A DNA stretch of 64,000 nucleotides, taken from positions 1 to 64,000 of the forward strand of contig NZ_JAFIWB010000006.1 of the NCBI RefSeq assembly GCF_017163705.1, read 5' to 3'. This document shows positions 21,881-29,516 of the stretch, piece after piece. A program made the position numbers and the translations under genes. The DNA is from Xanthomonas bonasiae (GTDB taxonomy: Bacteria > Pseudomonadota > Gammaproteobacteria > Xanthomonadales > Xanthomonadaceae). Each line of letters begins with the position of its first letter. Position 1 is the first letter of the stretch. The notes under the pieces were generated by a model. That model did no database searches and was not told where the DNA came from. It was given only the letters and a program-made list of their open reading frames with translations.

Positions 21881-22288
21881 TTACAGGCTCGTGGTGCAGG
21901 TGCTCGGACGATACTTTTCAGTAGCATCGGTGCTGCAGTTCCAATTGCCCGAGGCAGTACGCGCCCACTTAATCTTCTTATCAGCAACGCCTTCGCCACC
22001 AATCATCGTACAGCTGATATCACCATCGTCACCGGCGGTAACATCGATGGACTTGCAGCGACTGGTCTTGTCCGTCAGACCGATATCGGTTGCGCTAGTA
22101 ATGCTCTTGCCTTCGTTGGTCAGCACTTCGAACTGCGTCTTGCCCGGGGTGATGTCGGACAGGGCCGCGGTGACCTGCGACTTGCGCACGTAGTTCTGGT
22201 AAGCCGGCAGCGCGATAGCGGCCAAGATGGCGATGATCGCGACGACGATCATCAGTTCGATCAGGGTAAAGCCCTGCTGCTTCTTCAT
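21881..22288 (-). CDS. pilA: Major type IV pilin PilA
   Basis: The major pilus subunit, 135 aa. The leader MKKQQG is cut by PilD before F; the mature start [16 protein letters not shown] has Glu5 and Pro22 (AIALPAY). Two cysteine pairs are likely: SRC...ISC and the C-terminal loop [14 protein letters not shown]. The ATG at 22288 has AGGGGA upstream; an open frame back to 22444 is not the gene. A sigma-54 promoter lies about 100 bases upstream. The C-terminal tail TTSL carries hydroxyl residues that could be glycan sites; that is only a suggestion. Confidence 0.96.
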   Translation of the reverse strand: MKKQQGFTLIELMIVVAIIAILAAIALPAYQNYVRKSQVTAALSDITPGKTQFEVLTNEGKSITSATDIGLTDKTSRCKSIDVTAGDDGDISCTMIGGEGVADKKIKWARTASGNWNCSTDATEKYRPSTCTTSL

Positions 22289-22391
22289 GGTGAATCCCCT
22301 AGAGATGGTGTGTAAGTTGGCAGACACTCGGCCCGCGGAGCCTGCAACCCCTCGAGCGCCGCGCGGCAGAGCGCCACGTGCGGGTGACACA

Positions 22392-22407
22392 AGCAGGCTG
22401 CGTGCCA
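22392..22407 (-). promoter_or_regulatory. Sigma-54 promoter of pilA
   Basis: On the minus strand TGGCACGCAGCCTGCT matches the -24/-12 consensus TGGCAC-N5-TTGCW, with one mismatch in the -12 box. It would start a transcript about 90 bases before the pilA ATG. With pilS-pilR encoded 14 kb away in the same locus, this is the expected PilR target. The rest of the 384-base pilA-pilC gap should hold PilR sites and the pilC promoter. Confidence 0.85.
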
Positions 22408-22672
22408 ACTTCCTCACGCACACCCTTTGCTCCCCGAGACGCATGATGCCTCATCGCATTGGGCCAGACATGGGGAAAGAAGGGATTTGCGATGAGATAT
22501 CCCCTCTGCCAGACAGCGTCACAAAGTGACGCGCAGCGTCATCATGACGGAATTTTGGCTTTCCACGGCCGGGCCACCTCCCCGCCCATCGACCACGGAT
22601 GCCAGACGCCACGGAAACCGATACCATGCCAAGCATGTCCGCCTGGGGATGGCTGGACGGGGAGCACAGCTG

Positions 22673-23932
22673 ATGTCCGCAACTCGTAGCGCAGTATCCA
22701 AAGAGCCCGTCGCACGCAATACCAGCCAGCAGCTGCCGTTCGTCTGGGAAGGGACGGACAAGCGCGGCATCAAGATGAAGGGCGAGCAGACCGCCAAGAA
22801 CGCCAACCTGCTGCGCGCCGAGCTGCGCCGCCAGGGCATCACGCCGTCGGTGGTCAAGCCCAAGCCCAAGCCGCTGTTCGGCTCGGCGGGCAGCAAGATC
22901 ACGCCGAAGGACATCGCTTTCTTCAGCCGCCAGATGGCGACCATGATGAAATCCGGCGTCCCCATCGTGGGATCGCTTGAGATCATCGCCAGCGGGCACA
23001 AGAACCCGCGCATGAAGAAGATGGTGGACCAGGTCCGCACCGATATCGAGGGCGGCTCATCTCTCTATGAGGCAATAAGCAAGCATCCGGTCCAGTTCGA
23101 CGAGCTCTACCGCAACCTGGTCAAGGCCGGCGAAGGCGCTGGTGTGCTCGAAACCGTGCTGGAGACGGTCGCGACCTACAAGGAAAACATCGAAGCGCTG
23201 AAGGGCAAGATCAAGAAGGCCCTGTTCTACCCGGCCATGGTCATGGCGGTCGCATTGCTGGTGAGCTCGATCCTGCTGGTGTGGGTGGTGCCGCAGTTCG
23301 AGGACGTGTTCAAGGGCTTTGGCGCCGAGTTACCCGCGTTTACGCAGATGATCGTGGCTGCATCGCGCTTCATGGTCGCCTATTGGTGGATGCTGCTGAT
23401 CGTCTTGGTTGGCACCATTGTCGGCTTCGTCTTCGCCTACAAGCGCTCGCCGTCGATGCAGCACGGCATGGACCGGCTGATCCTGAAGGTGCCGATCATC
23501 GGCCAGATCATGCACAACAGCTCGGTGGCGCGCTTCTCGCGGACGCTGGGCGTGACCTTCCGCGCCGGCGTGCCACTGGTGGAAGCCCTGGACATCGTCG
23601 CCGGAGCCACCGGCAACAGCGTCTACGAGAAAGCCGTGCTGCGCATGCGCGACGACGTCTCGGTGGGCTACCCGGTCAACGTGGCGATGAAGCAGGCCAA
23701 CCTGTTCCCGCATATGGTCATCCAGATGACGGCGATCGGCGAAGAAGCCGGCGCGCTGGATGCGATGCTGTTCAAGGTGGCCGAGTACTTCGAGCAGGAA
23801 GTGAACAATGCGGTGGATGCGTTGAGCAGCCTGATCGAGCCGCTGATCATGGTGTTCATTGGTACCATCGTCGGCGGCATGGTGATCGGCATGTATCTGC
23901 CCATCTTCAAGCTGGCCTCAGTCGTTGGATAA
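22673..23932 (+). CDS. pilC: Type IV pilus inner-membrane platform protein PilC
   Basis: The GspF-family inner-membrane protein that couples PilB to pilus growth. The ATG at 22673 (419 aa) has GGAG at 22661-22664, giving the usual length; the frame open from 22526 adds 49 unsupported residues. Two GspF domains are seen, with membrane spans near AMVMAVALLVSSILLVWVV, WWMLLIVLVGTIVGFVF and IEPLIMVFIGTIVGGMVIG. FFSRQMATMMKSGVPI and FSRTLGVTFRAGVPL are the paired conserved motifs. It is divergent from pilA and followed by pilD after 6 bases. Confidence 0.95.
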   Translation: MSATRSAVSKEPVARNTSQQLPFVWEGTDKRGIKMKGEQTAKNANLLRAELRRQGITPSVVKPKPKPLFGSAGSKITPKDIAFFSRQMATMMKSGVPIVGSLEIIASGHKNPRMKKMVDQVRTDIEGGSSLYEAISKHPVQFDELYRNLVKAGEGAGVLETVLETVATYKENIEALKGKIKKALFYPAMVMAVALLVSSILLVWVVPQFEDVFKGFGAELPAFTQMIVAASRFMVAYWWMLLIVLVGTIVGFVFAYKRSPSMQHGMDRLILKVPIIGQIMHNSSVARFSRTLGVTFRAGVPLVEALDIVAGATGNSVYEKAVLRMRDDVSVGYPVNVAMKQANLFPHMVIQMTAIGEEAGALDAMLFKVAEYFEQEVNNAVDALSSLIEPLIMVFIGTIVGGMVIGMYLPIFKLASVVG

Positions 23933-23938
23933 GCATTA

Positions 23939-24802
23939 ATGGCATTTCTCGATCAACACCCCGGCCTCGGCTTTCCCGCCGCGGCGGGGCTGGGCTTGCT
24001 GGTAGGCAGTTTCCTCAACGTGGTGATCCTGCGCCTGCCCAAGCGCATGGAGTGGCAGTGGAAGCGCGATTCGCGCGAGATCCTGGAGCTGCCGGACATC
24101 TACGATCCGCCGCCGCCCGGGATCGTGGTCGAGCCCTCGCACTGCCCGCACTGCAAGCACAAGCTGTCCTGGTACGAGAACATCCCGCTGTTCAGCTGGC
24201 TGGCCCTGCGCGGCAAGTGCCGGCATTGCCATGCGCCGATCTCGATCCAGTACCCGCTGGTCGAGATGCTGACCAGCCTGCTGGTGGTCGCCAGCGTCTG
24301 GCGCTTCGGCTTCGGTTGGCAGGGGTTCGGCGCGATCGTGTTCAGTTGTTTCCTGGTCGCGATGTCGGGGATCGACCTGCGCACCCGCTTGCTGCCGGAC
24401 CAGCTGACCTTGCCGCTGATGTGGCTGGGCCTGGTGGGCAGCATGGACAATCTGTACATGCCGGCCAAGCCGGCGCTGCTCGGCGCGGCGGTCGGCTATG
24501 TGTCGCTGTGGTCGGTGTGGTGGCTGTTCAAGCAGATCACCGGCAAGGAAGGCATGGGCCATGGCGACTTCAAGCTGCTGGCGGCCATCGGCGCCTGGTG
24601 CGGGCTGAAGGGCATCCTGCCGACGATCCTGATCTCCTCGCTGGTCGGCGCGGTACTCGGCTCGATCTGGCTGGCGGCCAAGGGCCGCGACCGGGCCACG
24701 CCCATTCCGTTCGGCCCCTATCTGGCCATCGCCGGCTGGATCACGTTCTTCTGGGGCACGGAAATCATCGATACCTACATGCGCTGGTCCGGGCTGCGCT
24801 GA
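23939..24802 (+). CDS. pilD: Prepilin peptidase / N-methyltransferase PilD
   Basis: A membrane aspartyl protease that removes the leader of PilA and related pseudopilins and methylates the new N-terminus. The cytoplasmic zinc loop has CPHC and CRHC. The catalytic Asp residues are in SGIDLRTRLLPD and in the GxGD motif GHGDFK. The length of 287 aa and about seven membrane segments are normal. It is the second gene of pilC-pilD-coaE. Confidence 0.96.
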   Translation: MAFLDQHPGLGFPAAAGLGLLVGSFLNVVILRLPKRMEWQWKRDSREILELPDIYDPPPPGIVVEPSHCPHCKHKLSWYENIPLFSWLALRGKCRHCHAPISIQYPLVEMLTSLLVVASVWRFGFGWQGFGAIVFSCFLVAMSGIDLRTRLLPDQLTLPLMWLGLVGSMDNLYMPAKPALLGAAVGYVSLWSVWWLFKQITGKEGMGHGDFKLLAAIGAWCGLKGILPTILISSLVGAVLGSIWLAAKGRDRATPIPFGPYLAIAGWITFFWGTEIIDTYMRWSGLR

Positions 24803-24815
24803 CCGGAGTCGCGCG

Positions 24816-25436
24816 GTGAGCGATTTCATCGTCGGCCTCACCGGCGGCGTGGCCTCCGGCAAGAGCGAGCTGAGCCGCCGCTTCGAGGCCAAGGGCATCG
24901 TCGTGGCCGATGCCGATGTGGCCGCCCGCGCGGTAGTCGCGCCCGGGCATCCGGCATTGGCGCAGATCTTGGCCCGGTTCGGTCCGCAGATCCTGCGCGA
25001 AGATGGCAGCCTGGATCGGGCTGCACTGCGCCAGCGCATCTTCGAAGATCCGGTGGCGCGCCGCGATCTGGAAGCGATCACGCACCCGGCGATTCGTACG
25101 CGGATGCAGCAGGCATGCCGCGAGGCCGCCAGCCCCTATGCCGTGGCGGCGATTCCGTTGTTGACCGAAGTCGGCGCGCGCACCGCATATCCCTGGCTGG
25201 ACCGGATCCTGGTGGTCGACGCGCCCGAGGCAACGCAGCATGCGCGCCTGATGCAGCGCGACGGCATCACCGCCGAGCTGGCGCAGCGGATGATCGCGGC
25301 GCAGGCCACGCGCGCGGCGCGGCTGGCGATCGCCGACGATGTGGTGGTGAACGATGGCGACGCCGAGCGGCTGCAGGACGCGGTGGATGCGCTGGATCGG
25401 CGCTATCGCGCGTTGGCGGCGGCGAAGATCGGCTAG
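24816..25436 (+). CDS. coaE: Dephospho-CoA kinase
   Basis: Last step of coenzyme A synthesis: ATP-dependent 3'-phosphorylation of dephospho-CoA. The P-loop is GLTGGVASGKSE near residue 7, followed by a DADVAAR stretch where the substrate binds, and RILVVDAPEATQHARL. The start is GTG at 24816 with GGAG upstream; 206 aa is standard. The pilD-coaE pairing is common in gammaproteobacteria. Confidence 0.96.
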   Translation: MSDFIVGLTGGVASGKSELSRRFEAKGIVVADADVAARAVVAPGHPALAQILARFGPQILREDGSLDRAALRQRIFEDPVARRDLEAITHPAIRTRMQQACREAASPYAVAAIPLLTEVGARTAYPWLDRILVVDAPEATQHARLMQRDGITAELAQRMIAAQATRAARLAIADDVVVNDGDAERLQDAVDALDRRYRALAAAKIG

Positions 25437-25461
25437 GCGTTTTCGATACGACCGCGCGCTT

Positions 25462-25532
25462 TTGCAGGAGCGGCTTCAGCCGCGACACGCGCGCCCTGGA
25501 ATCTCTGTCGCGGCTGAAGCCGCTCCTACAAC
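25462..25532. repeat. REP-like inverted repeat after coaE
   Basis: The arm at 25464-25487 (gcaggagcggcttcagccgc...) and its inverse at 25506-25531 form a long hairpin about 30 bases past the coaE stop and before the convergent kinase gene. It could serve as a bidirectional transcript end. Confidence 0.8.
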
Positions 25533-25574
25533 TGCGATATGCGAAGGCGTTCGGCAATCTTGCCGGGCGCTATC

Positions 25575-26918
25575 TCAACCCGCCGCCGGCCTGAACCACA
25601 GCGTCGCCACCACGCCCTTGGTCGCGCCCGGACGCACGTTGACCTGCCAGCCGTACAGATCGCACAGGCGGCTGACGATCGACAGGCCGATGCCGCCGCC
25701 CTGCGAGTGCCCGGCGTGGGTGCCGCGGTAGCCGCGCTGGAACAGCTTGGCGGCGTCTTCCGCGCTGAGGCCGGGACCGGAGTCGATCACCTGCACCGCA
25801 TCGCTCAGCACCCGCACCACCACCTGGCCTTCCTGGGTGTACTTGACCGCGTTGCCGATCAGGTTGCCCAGCGCCACCGACAGCGCCGACTCCGGTGCGT
25901 CGATGGTCAGGTTGCGCTCGCCCTCCAGCAACAGTTGCAGCGGCTTGCCGCCCAGCTGCGCGCGGTGCGATTCGATCAGTTGCTCGGCGACCTTGGCCAC
26001 GTTGCTGTTGCCCTGCCCGCGCTCGTTGCGCGACAGCAGCAGCAGCGAACCGATCAGGTCGCTGCATTGCTGTTCGGCGCGCTGGATGCGCTGCAGGCGC
26101 TGCAACACCTTCTCGTCGAGATTGGGACGGGTCAGCAGCAGTTCGGTGGCGCCGCGGATCACCGCCAGCGGCGTGCGCAGCTCGTGGCTGACGTCGGCGT
26201 TGAACTCGCGGTCGCGCTGCACCACTTCGGTGAGCCGGGCGGAATAGTCGTCCAGCGCTTCGGCCAGCTGGCCGACTTCGTCGTCGGGGAAATGCGGCGC
26301 CAGCGGCTTGGGATCGCTGCTGCCGCGGTAGGCGCGCAGCCGCGCGGCCAGGTCGGAGACCGGGCGCATCACCCGCGACGCCGACCACCAGCCGATCACC
26401 AGCGACAGCGCACTGAACACCAGTACCGACAGGATCAGGGTGCGATTGAGCTGCACCTCGCCCTGGATGGTCTGGGTCATGTCGTAGGCGAGGAAGAACC
26501 ACTCGCTGGGCGTCTTGCGTACCGCAAGCTTGTACGAGAAAGGCTTGCCGCTTTCGTCGAGCCCGGAAATGTTGTGGATGCCATCGGACAGCTTGTACCA
26601 CTCGGGCTGCTCGCGCCGGAGCGTCTCGAAGCGATCGCTCTTGACCACCCGGCCGAACATCTGCTGCACCGGCAGGTCGGGATTCTTGGAAGGATCGGAA
26701 TAGAACCGCTTGGCGAAGGCGTCGATGTTGCGATTCATCACGTCTTCGACGAGCTGATTCTCCACCCGCGCGCGCGCCCAATTGGTGGCGAACGCGAACA
26801 GTGCGGTCAGGCCGAAGCCCAACAGCACGAAGGACAGGATGATGCGGCTGCGCAGGCGGCGGCGGCGGTAGCGTCCGCGCCGCCGCACCGCCCGCGGCAA
26901 CTCTCCAGCTTCAGGCAT
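25575..26918 (-). CDS. Sensor histidine kinase, ColS/RaxH-like
   Basis: An EnvZ/PhoQ-like kinase of 447 aa. An Arg-rich cytoplasmic start is followed by a first membrane span (IILSFVLLGFGLTALFAF), a periplasmic domain of about 105 residues, and a second span (LILSVLVFSALSLVIGWW). Then come HAMP, the H-box DVSHELRTPLAVI (His about 245) and an ATPase with DSGPGLS and GGGIGLSIV. The periplasmic part has an ExxE motif (EQPE, about 103-106), the type used for metal sensing by ColS in Pseudomonas. I use the ATG at 26918, which overlaps the regulator stop by 8 bases; ATG 26948 is possible. ColS and RaxH of Xanthomonas are the nearest known kinds; I cannot choose between them. Confidence 0.85.
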   Translation of the reverse strand: MPEAGELPRAVRRRGRYRRRRLRSRIILSFVLLGFGLTALFAFATNWARARVENQLVEDVMNRNIDAFAKRFYSDPSKNPDLPVQQMFGRVVKSDRFETLRREQPEWYKLSDGIHNISGLDESGKPFSYKLAVRKTPSEWFFLAYDMTQTIQGEVQLNRTLILSVLVFSALSLVIGWWSASRVMRPVSDLAARLRAYRGSSDPKPLAPHFPDDEVGQLAEALDDYSARLTEVVQRDREFNADVSHELRTPLAVIRGATELLLTRPNLDEKVLQRLQRIQRAEQQCSDLIGSLLLLSRNERGQGNSNVAKVAEQLIESHRAQLGGKPLQLLLEGERNLTIDAPESALSVALGNLIGNAVKYTQEGQVVVRVLSDAVQVIDSGPGLSAEDAAKLFQRGYRGTHAGHSQGGGIGLSIVSRLCDLYGWQVNVRPGATKGVVATLWFRPAAG

Positions 26919-27594
26919 CGGGCGCGGCGATGCGATAGCCGATGCCATGGCGGGTCTGAATCATCGGCACCTCGAACGGCTTGTCGACCACCGCGCGCAG
27001 GCCGTGGATGTGCACGCGCAACGAGTCCGAATCCGGCAGTTCCTCGCCCCACACGCGGGTTTCCAGTTCCTGCCGGGTCACCACCGCGGGCGAGGCCTCC
27101 ATCAGCGCCTGCAGGATCTTCAGCGCGGTCGGGTTGAGTTGCAGCAGCTTGCCCTGGCGCCGCACTTCCAGCGTATCCAGGTTGTATTCCAGGTCGCCGG
27201 TCTCGAGCACGCGGGTGTGCACGCCCTTGCCGCGGCGCGACAGCGCGTTGAGCCGCACTTCCACTTCCTGCAGCGCGAACGGCTTGATCAGGTAGTCGTC
27301 GGCGCCGGAATCGAAGCCCGCCAGCTTGTTGTCCAGCGAATCGCGGGCGGTGAGCATCAGCACCGGGGTCTGCTTGCGCGCTTCGTTGCGCAGCTTGCGG
27401 CACACTTCGATGCCGTCCATGCCCGGCAGGTTGAGGTCGAGCACGATGGCATCGAATTCGTGCACCACCGCCAGATGCAGGCCGGTAACGCCATCGGCGG
27501 CGAAATCCACCGTGTGCCCGCGGTCTTCGAGGTAGTCGCCCAGGTTGGCAGCGATATCGCTGTTGTCTTCGATCACTAGAATTCGCACCAACAT
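26911..27594 (-). CDS. OmpR-family response regulator, ColR/RaxR-like
   Basis: A 227-aa two-domain regulator. The receiver has VIEDNSDIAANL, the phospho-Asp in IVLDLNLPGMDG and the Lys in DDYLIKPFAL. The C-terminal winged helix has the OmpR-type recognition region (DSLRVHIHGLRAVVDKP) and ends GIGYRI. It lies between a small secreted protein gene (8-base gap) and the kinase gene (8-base overlap), so the three form one operon. In Xanthomonas a similar pair controls membrane integrity and virulence functions. Confidence 0.88.
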   Translation of the reverse strand: MLVRILVIEDNSDIAANLGDYLEDRGHTVDFAADGVTGLHLAVVHEFDAIVLDLNLPGMDGIEVCRKLRNEARKQTPVLMLTARDSLDNKLAGFDSGADDYLIKPFALQEVEVRLNALSRRGKGVHTRVLETGDLEYNLDTLEVRRQGKLLQLNPTALKILQALMEASPAVVTRQELETRVWGEELPDSDSLRVHIHGLRAVVDKPFEVPMIQTRHGIGYRIAAPDA

Positions 27595-27602
27595 TTACCC
27601 CG

Positions 27603-28061
27603 TCAGTCGTACTTGCCAGTTGGATTGCGCCGCATCAATTCCTGCGCATCCTCGTTGTCGCGGCGGCGTTCCGCCACGGTCTTGCATTGCGTCGTGGTGC
27701 GCAGCGATCCGATGACCGCTTCGCGCCTGCAGATCAGCCGGCTGTCCGACGACGCCTTGGACAGCAGCGAGTTGACCGTTTCCTGATCGTTGAACAGCAC
27801 GACCTTGTCTTCCTCGCGCAGCGTATCGACGTCAGGGTGTGCATTCAGCACCGTCGCCATGCGCGACAGCGCGGCTTCCACCTTGCTGCGATTTTCTGCA
27901 CTGAGTTCGGAGTAGGTCTTGCCATCGTCCAACTGCTGGCGAATTGTACTGAGTTGCTGTGCGAACGATTTCTTCACGTTCATGGGCGCCTCACCTTTCG
28001 GTGCCGCCGCCGCGCTGCACGCGAGCGCCATCCCCAGCATCAAACCGATCACCTTCTTCAT
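27603..28061 (-). CDS. Secreted small protein leading the two-component operon
   Basis: A 152-aa protein with a clear signal peptide (MKKVIGLMLGMALACSAAAA). The mature part is hydrophilic and helical, with two cysteines (ICRRE and QCKTV) that could pair. I do not recognise the family. It starts the operon with the response regulator and kinase, so it may report to the kinase periplasmic domain or be an output of its own system. That link is inferred from gene order only. Confidence 0.8.
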   Translation of the reverse strand: MKKVIGLMLGMALACSAAAAPKGEAPMNVKKSFAQQLSTIRQQLDDGKTYSELSAENRSKVEAALSRMATVLNAHPDVDTLREEDKVVLFNDQETVNSLLSKASSDSRLICRREAVIGSLRTTTQCKTVAERRRDNEDAQELMRRNPTGKYD

Positions 28062-28177
28062 CCCTGTCCCCTACGCGATTGGTGGTATGAATCACAATGT
28101 AGCCGTCCGGCGAACGGGGCTGCAAGCTGCGCACGACCCAGGCTGAGCGCTGCACCGACGGCAGCGCCGCGCACAAA

Positions 28178-28208
28178 GAAAAAGACCCAAGCGGCAAGGC
28201 CGCTTGGG
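28178..28208 (-). terminator. Intrinsic terminator of rimK
   Basis: A 10-bp stem (28186-28195 with 28199-28208, cccaagcggc/gccgcttggg, loop aag) is followed on the minus strand by a T-rich tail (tctttttcttt). It lies about 120 bases past the rimK stop. Confidence 0.85.
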
Positions 28209-28326
28209 CCGAAAGATATATCCCGATTACCGTTCCTGCTGAGGAGGGCAGAGCTGCGGTCCGACGAAGCATACGCAGGCGGGAATTAAACCCGTGTTAA
28301 GCCAGAACGCAGGGCCGAACATCACC

Positions 28327-29220
28327 CTAAGTTACTGATTTCTTTCGAATCAGACTGGCTTCGAGGTGCTCGATGACCTTGCCGGCGATATCCAGGCCGC
28401 AGACCGCCTCGATCCCTTCCAGGCCCGGGGTGGAGTTGACTTCCAGCACCAGCGGGCCGCGCCGCGAGCGGATCAGGTCGACCCCGGCCACGCCCAGGCC
28501 GAGGGCTTTGGCCGAGCGCACCGCCACTTCCTGCTCGCCGCGGCTGGCCACCGCCAGCTGCGCGCTGCCGCCGACATGCAGGTTGGAGCGGAAGTCCCCT
28601 TCCGGCGCCTGCCGGCGCATCGCCGCGACCACCTGGTTGCCGACCACGAAGCAGCGCAGGTCGGCCCCCTCGGCCTCGCCGATGAACTCCTGCACCAGGA
28701 AATTGGCGTACAGGCCGCGCAGCGCCTCGACCACGCCGCGCGAGGCGCTGGTCTTCTCGGTGAGGATCACGCCGGTGCCCTGGGTGCCTTCGTTCAACTT
28801 CACCACATGCGGGGGCGGGCCCAGCATCGACAGCAGATCGCCGGTGTCGTCGGGGTTGTCGCCGAACACGGTCATCGGCATGTCGATGCCCTTGGCCGCC
28901 AGCAACTGGTGCGCGCGCAGCTTGTCGCGGGCGCGCAGGATCGCATCGGACGGGTTGGGCGTGCGCACCCCCATCATTTCCAGCTGACGCAGCACCGCGG
29001 TGCCGTAGCGGGTGACGGAATTGCCGATGCGCGGGATCACCGCGTCGTAGCCGGTGATCGGCTTGCCCTTGTAATGCATGGTGAAGGCCCCGGCCGCGAT
29101 GCGCATGTAACAACGCAGCGGGTCGAGCACACGCACCGTGTGCCCGCGCTCGCGGCCGGCCTCGACCAGGCGCCGCGTCGAATACAGCTTGGTGTTGCGG
29201 GACAGGATGGCGAGCTTCAT
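28327..29220 (-). CDS. rimK: RimK-type ATP-grasp glutamate ligase
   Basis: An ATP-grasp enzyme that adds glutamate residues to the C-terminus of ribosomal protein S6; some homologues make poly-glutamate. [18 protein letters not shown] is the conserved start. [15 protein letters not shown] is the ATP-binding loop, and [15 protein letters not shown] is the metal-binding motif. The length of 297 aa is normal. It is divergent from the TonB receptor gene with 296 bases between them. Confidence 0.92.
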   Translation of the reverse strand: MKLAILSRNTKLYSTRRLVEAGRERGHTVRVLDPLRCYMRIAAGAFTMHYKGKPITGYDAVIPRIGNSVTRYGTAVLRQLEMMGVRTPNPSDAILRARDKLRAHQLLAAKGIDMPMTVFGDNPDDTGDLLSMLGPPPHVVKLNEGTQGTGVILTEKTSASRGVVEALRGLYANFLVQEFIGEAEGADLRCFVVGNQVVAAMRRQAPEGDFRSNLHVGGSAQLAVASRGEQEVAVRSAKALGLGVAGVDLIRSRRGPLVLEVNSTPGLEGIEAVCGLDIAGKVIEHLEASLIRKKSVT

Positions 29221-29516
29221 CGAGGCGCGACGGCGGTGGCTGGCCCGGCATCATACGTTGCGCCGTCGGCGCTGCGGGATCGGCACCATGCCCGATGGTT
29301 CGCGCGCGAACGTGGCGGCGGCGCATGACCGGCCTTGGCATGCCCGCTCGGCGGCCGGCATCTGCAGACACGCTGTCCCACAGACGACACGGAACCGCCC
29401 CGAAACGTTCACAAAACCGTTGCATGGTGGCGAGCGGGCCGCACAGGCCGTGTGTTGGCTGTCACGCATCGCACGCCAGGCCCCCAACGCCTCCCCCCTT
29501 TTATTGGTGAATTTCG

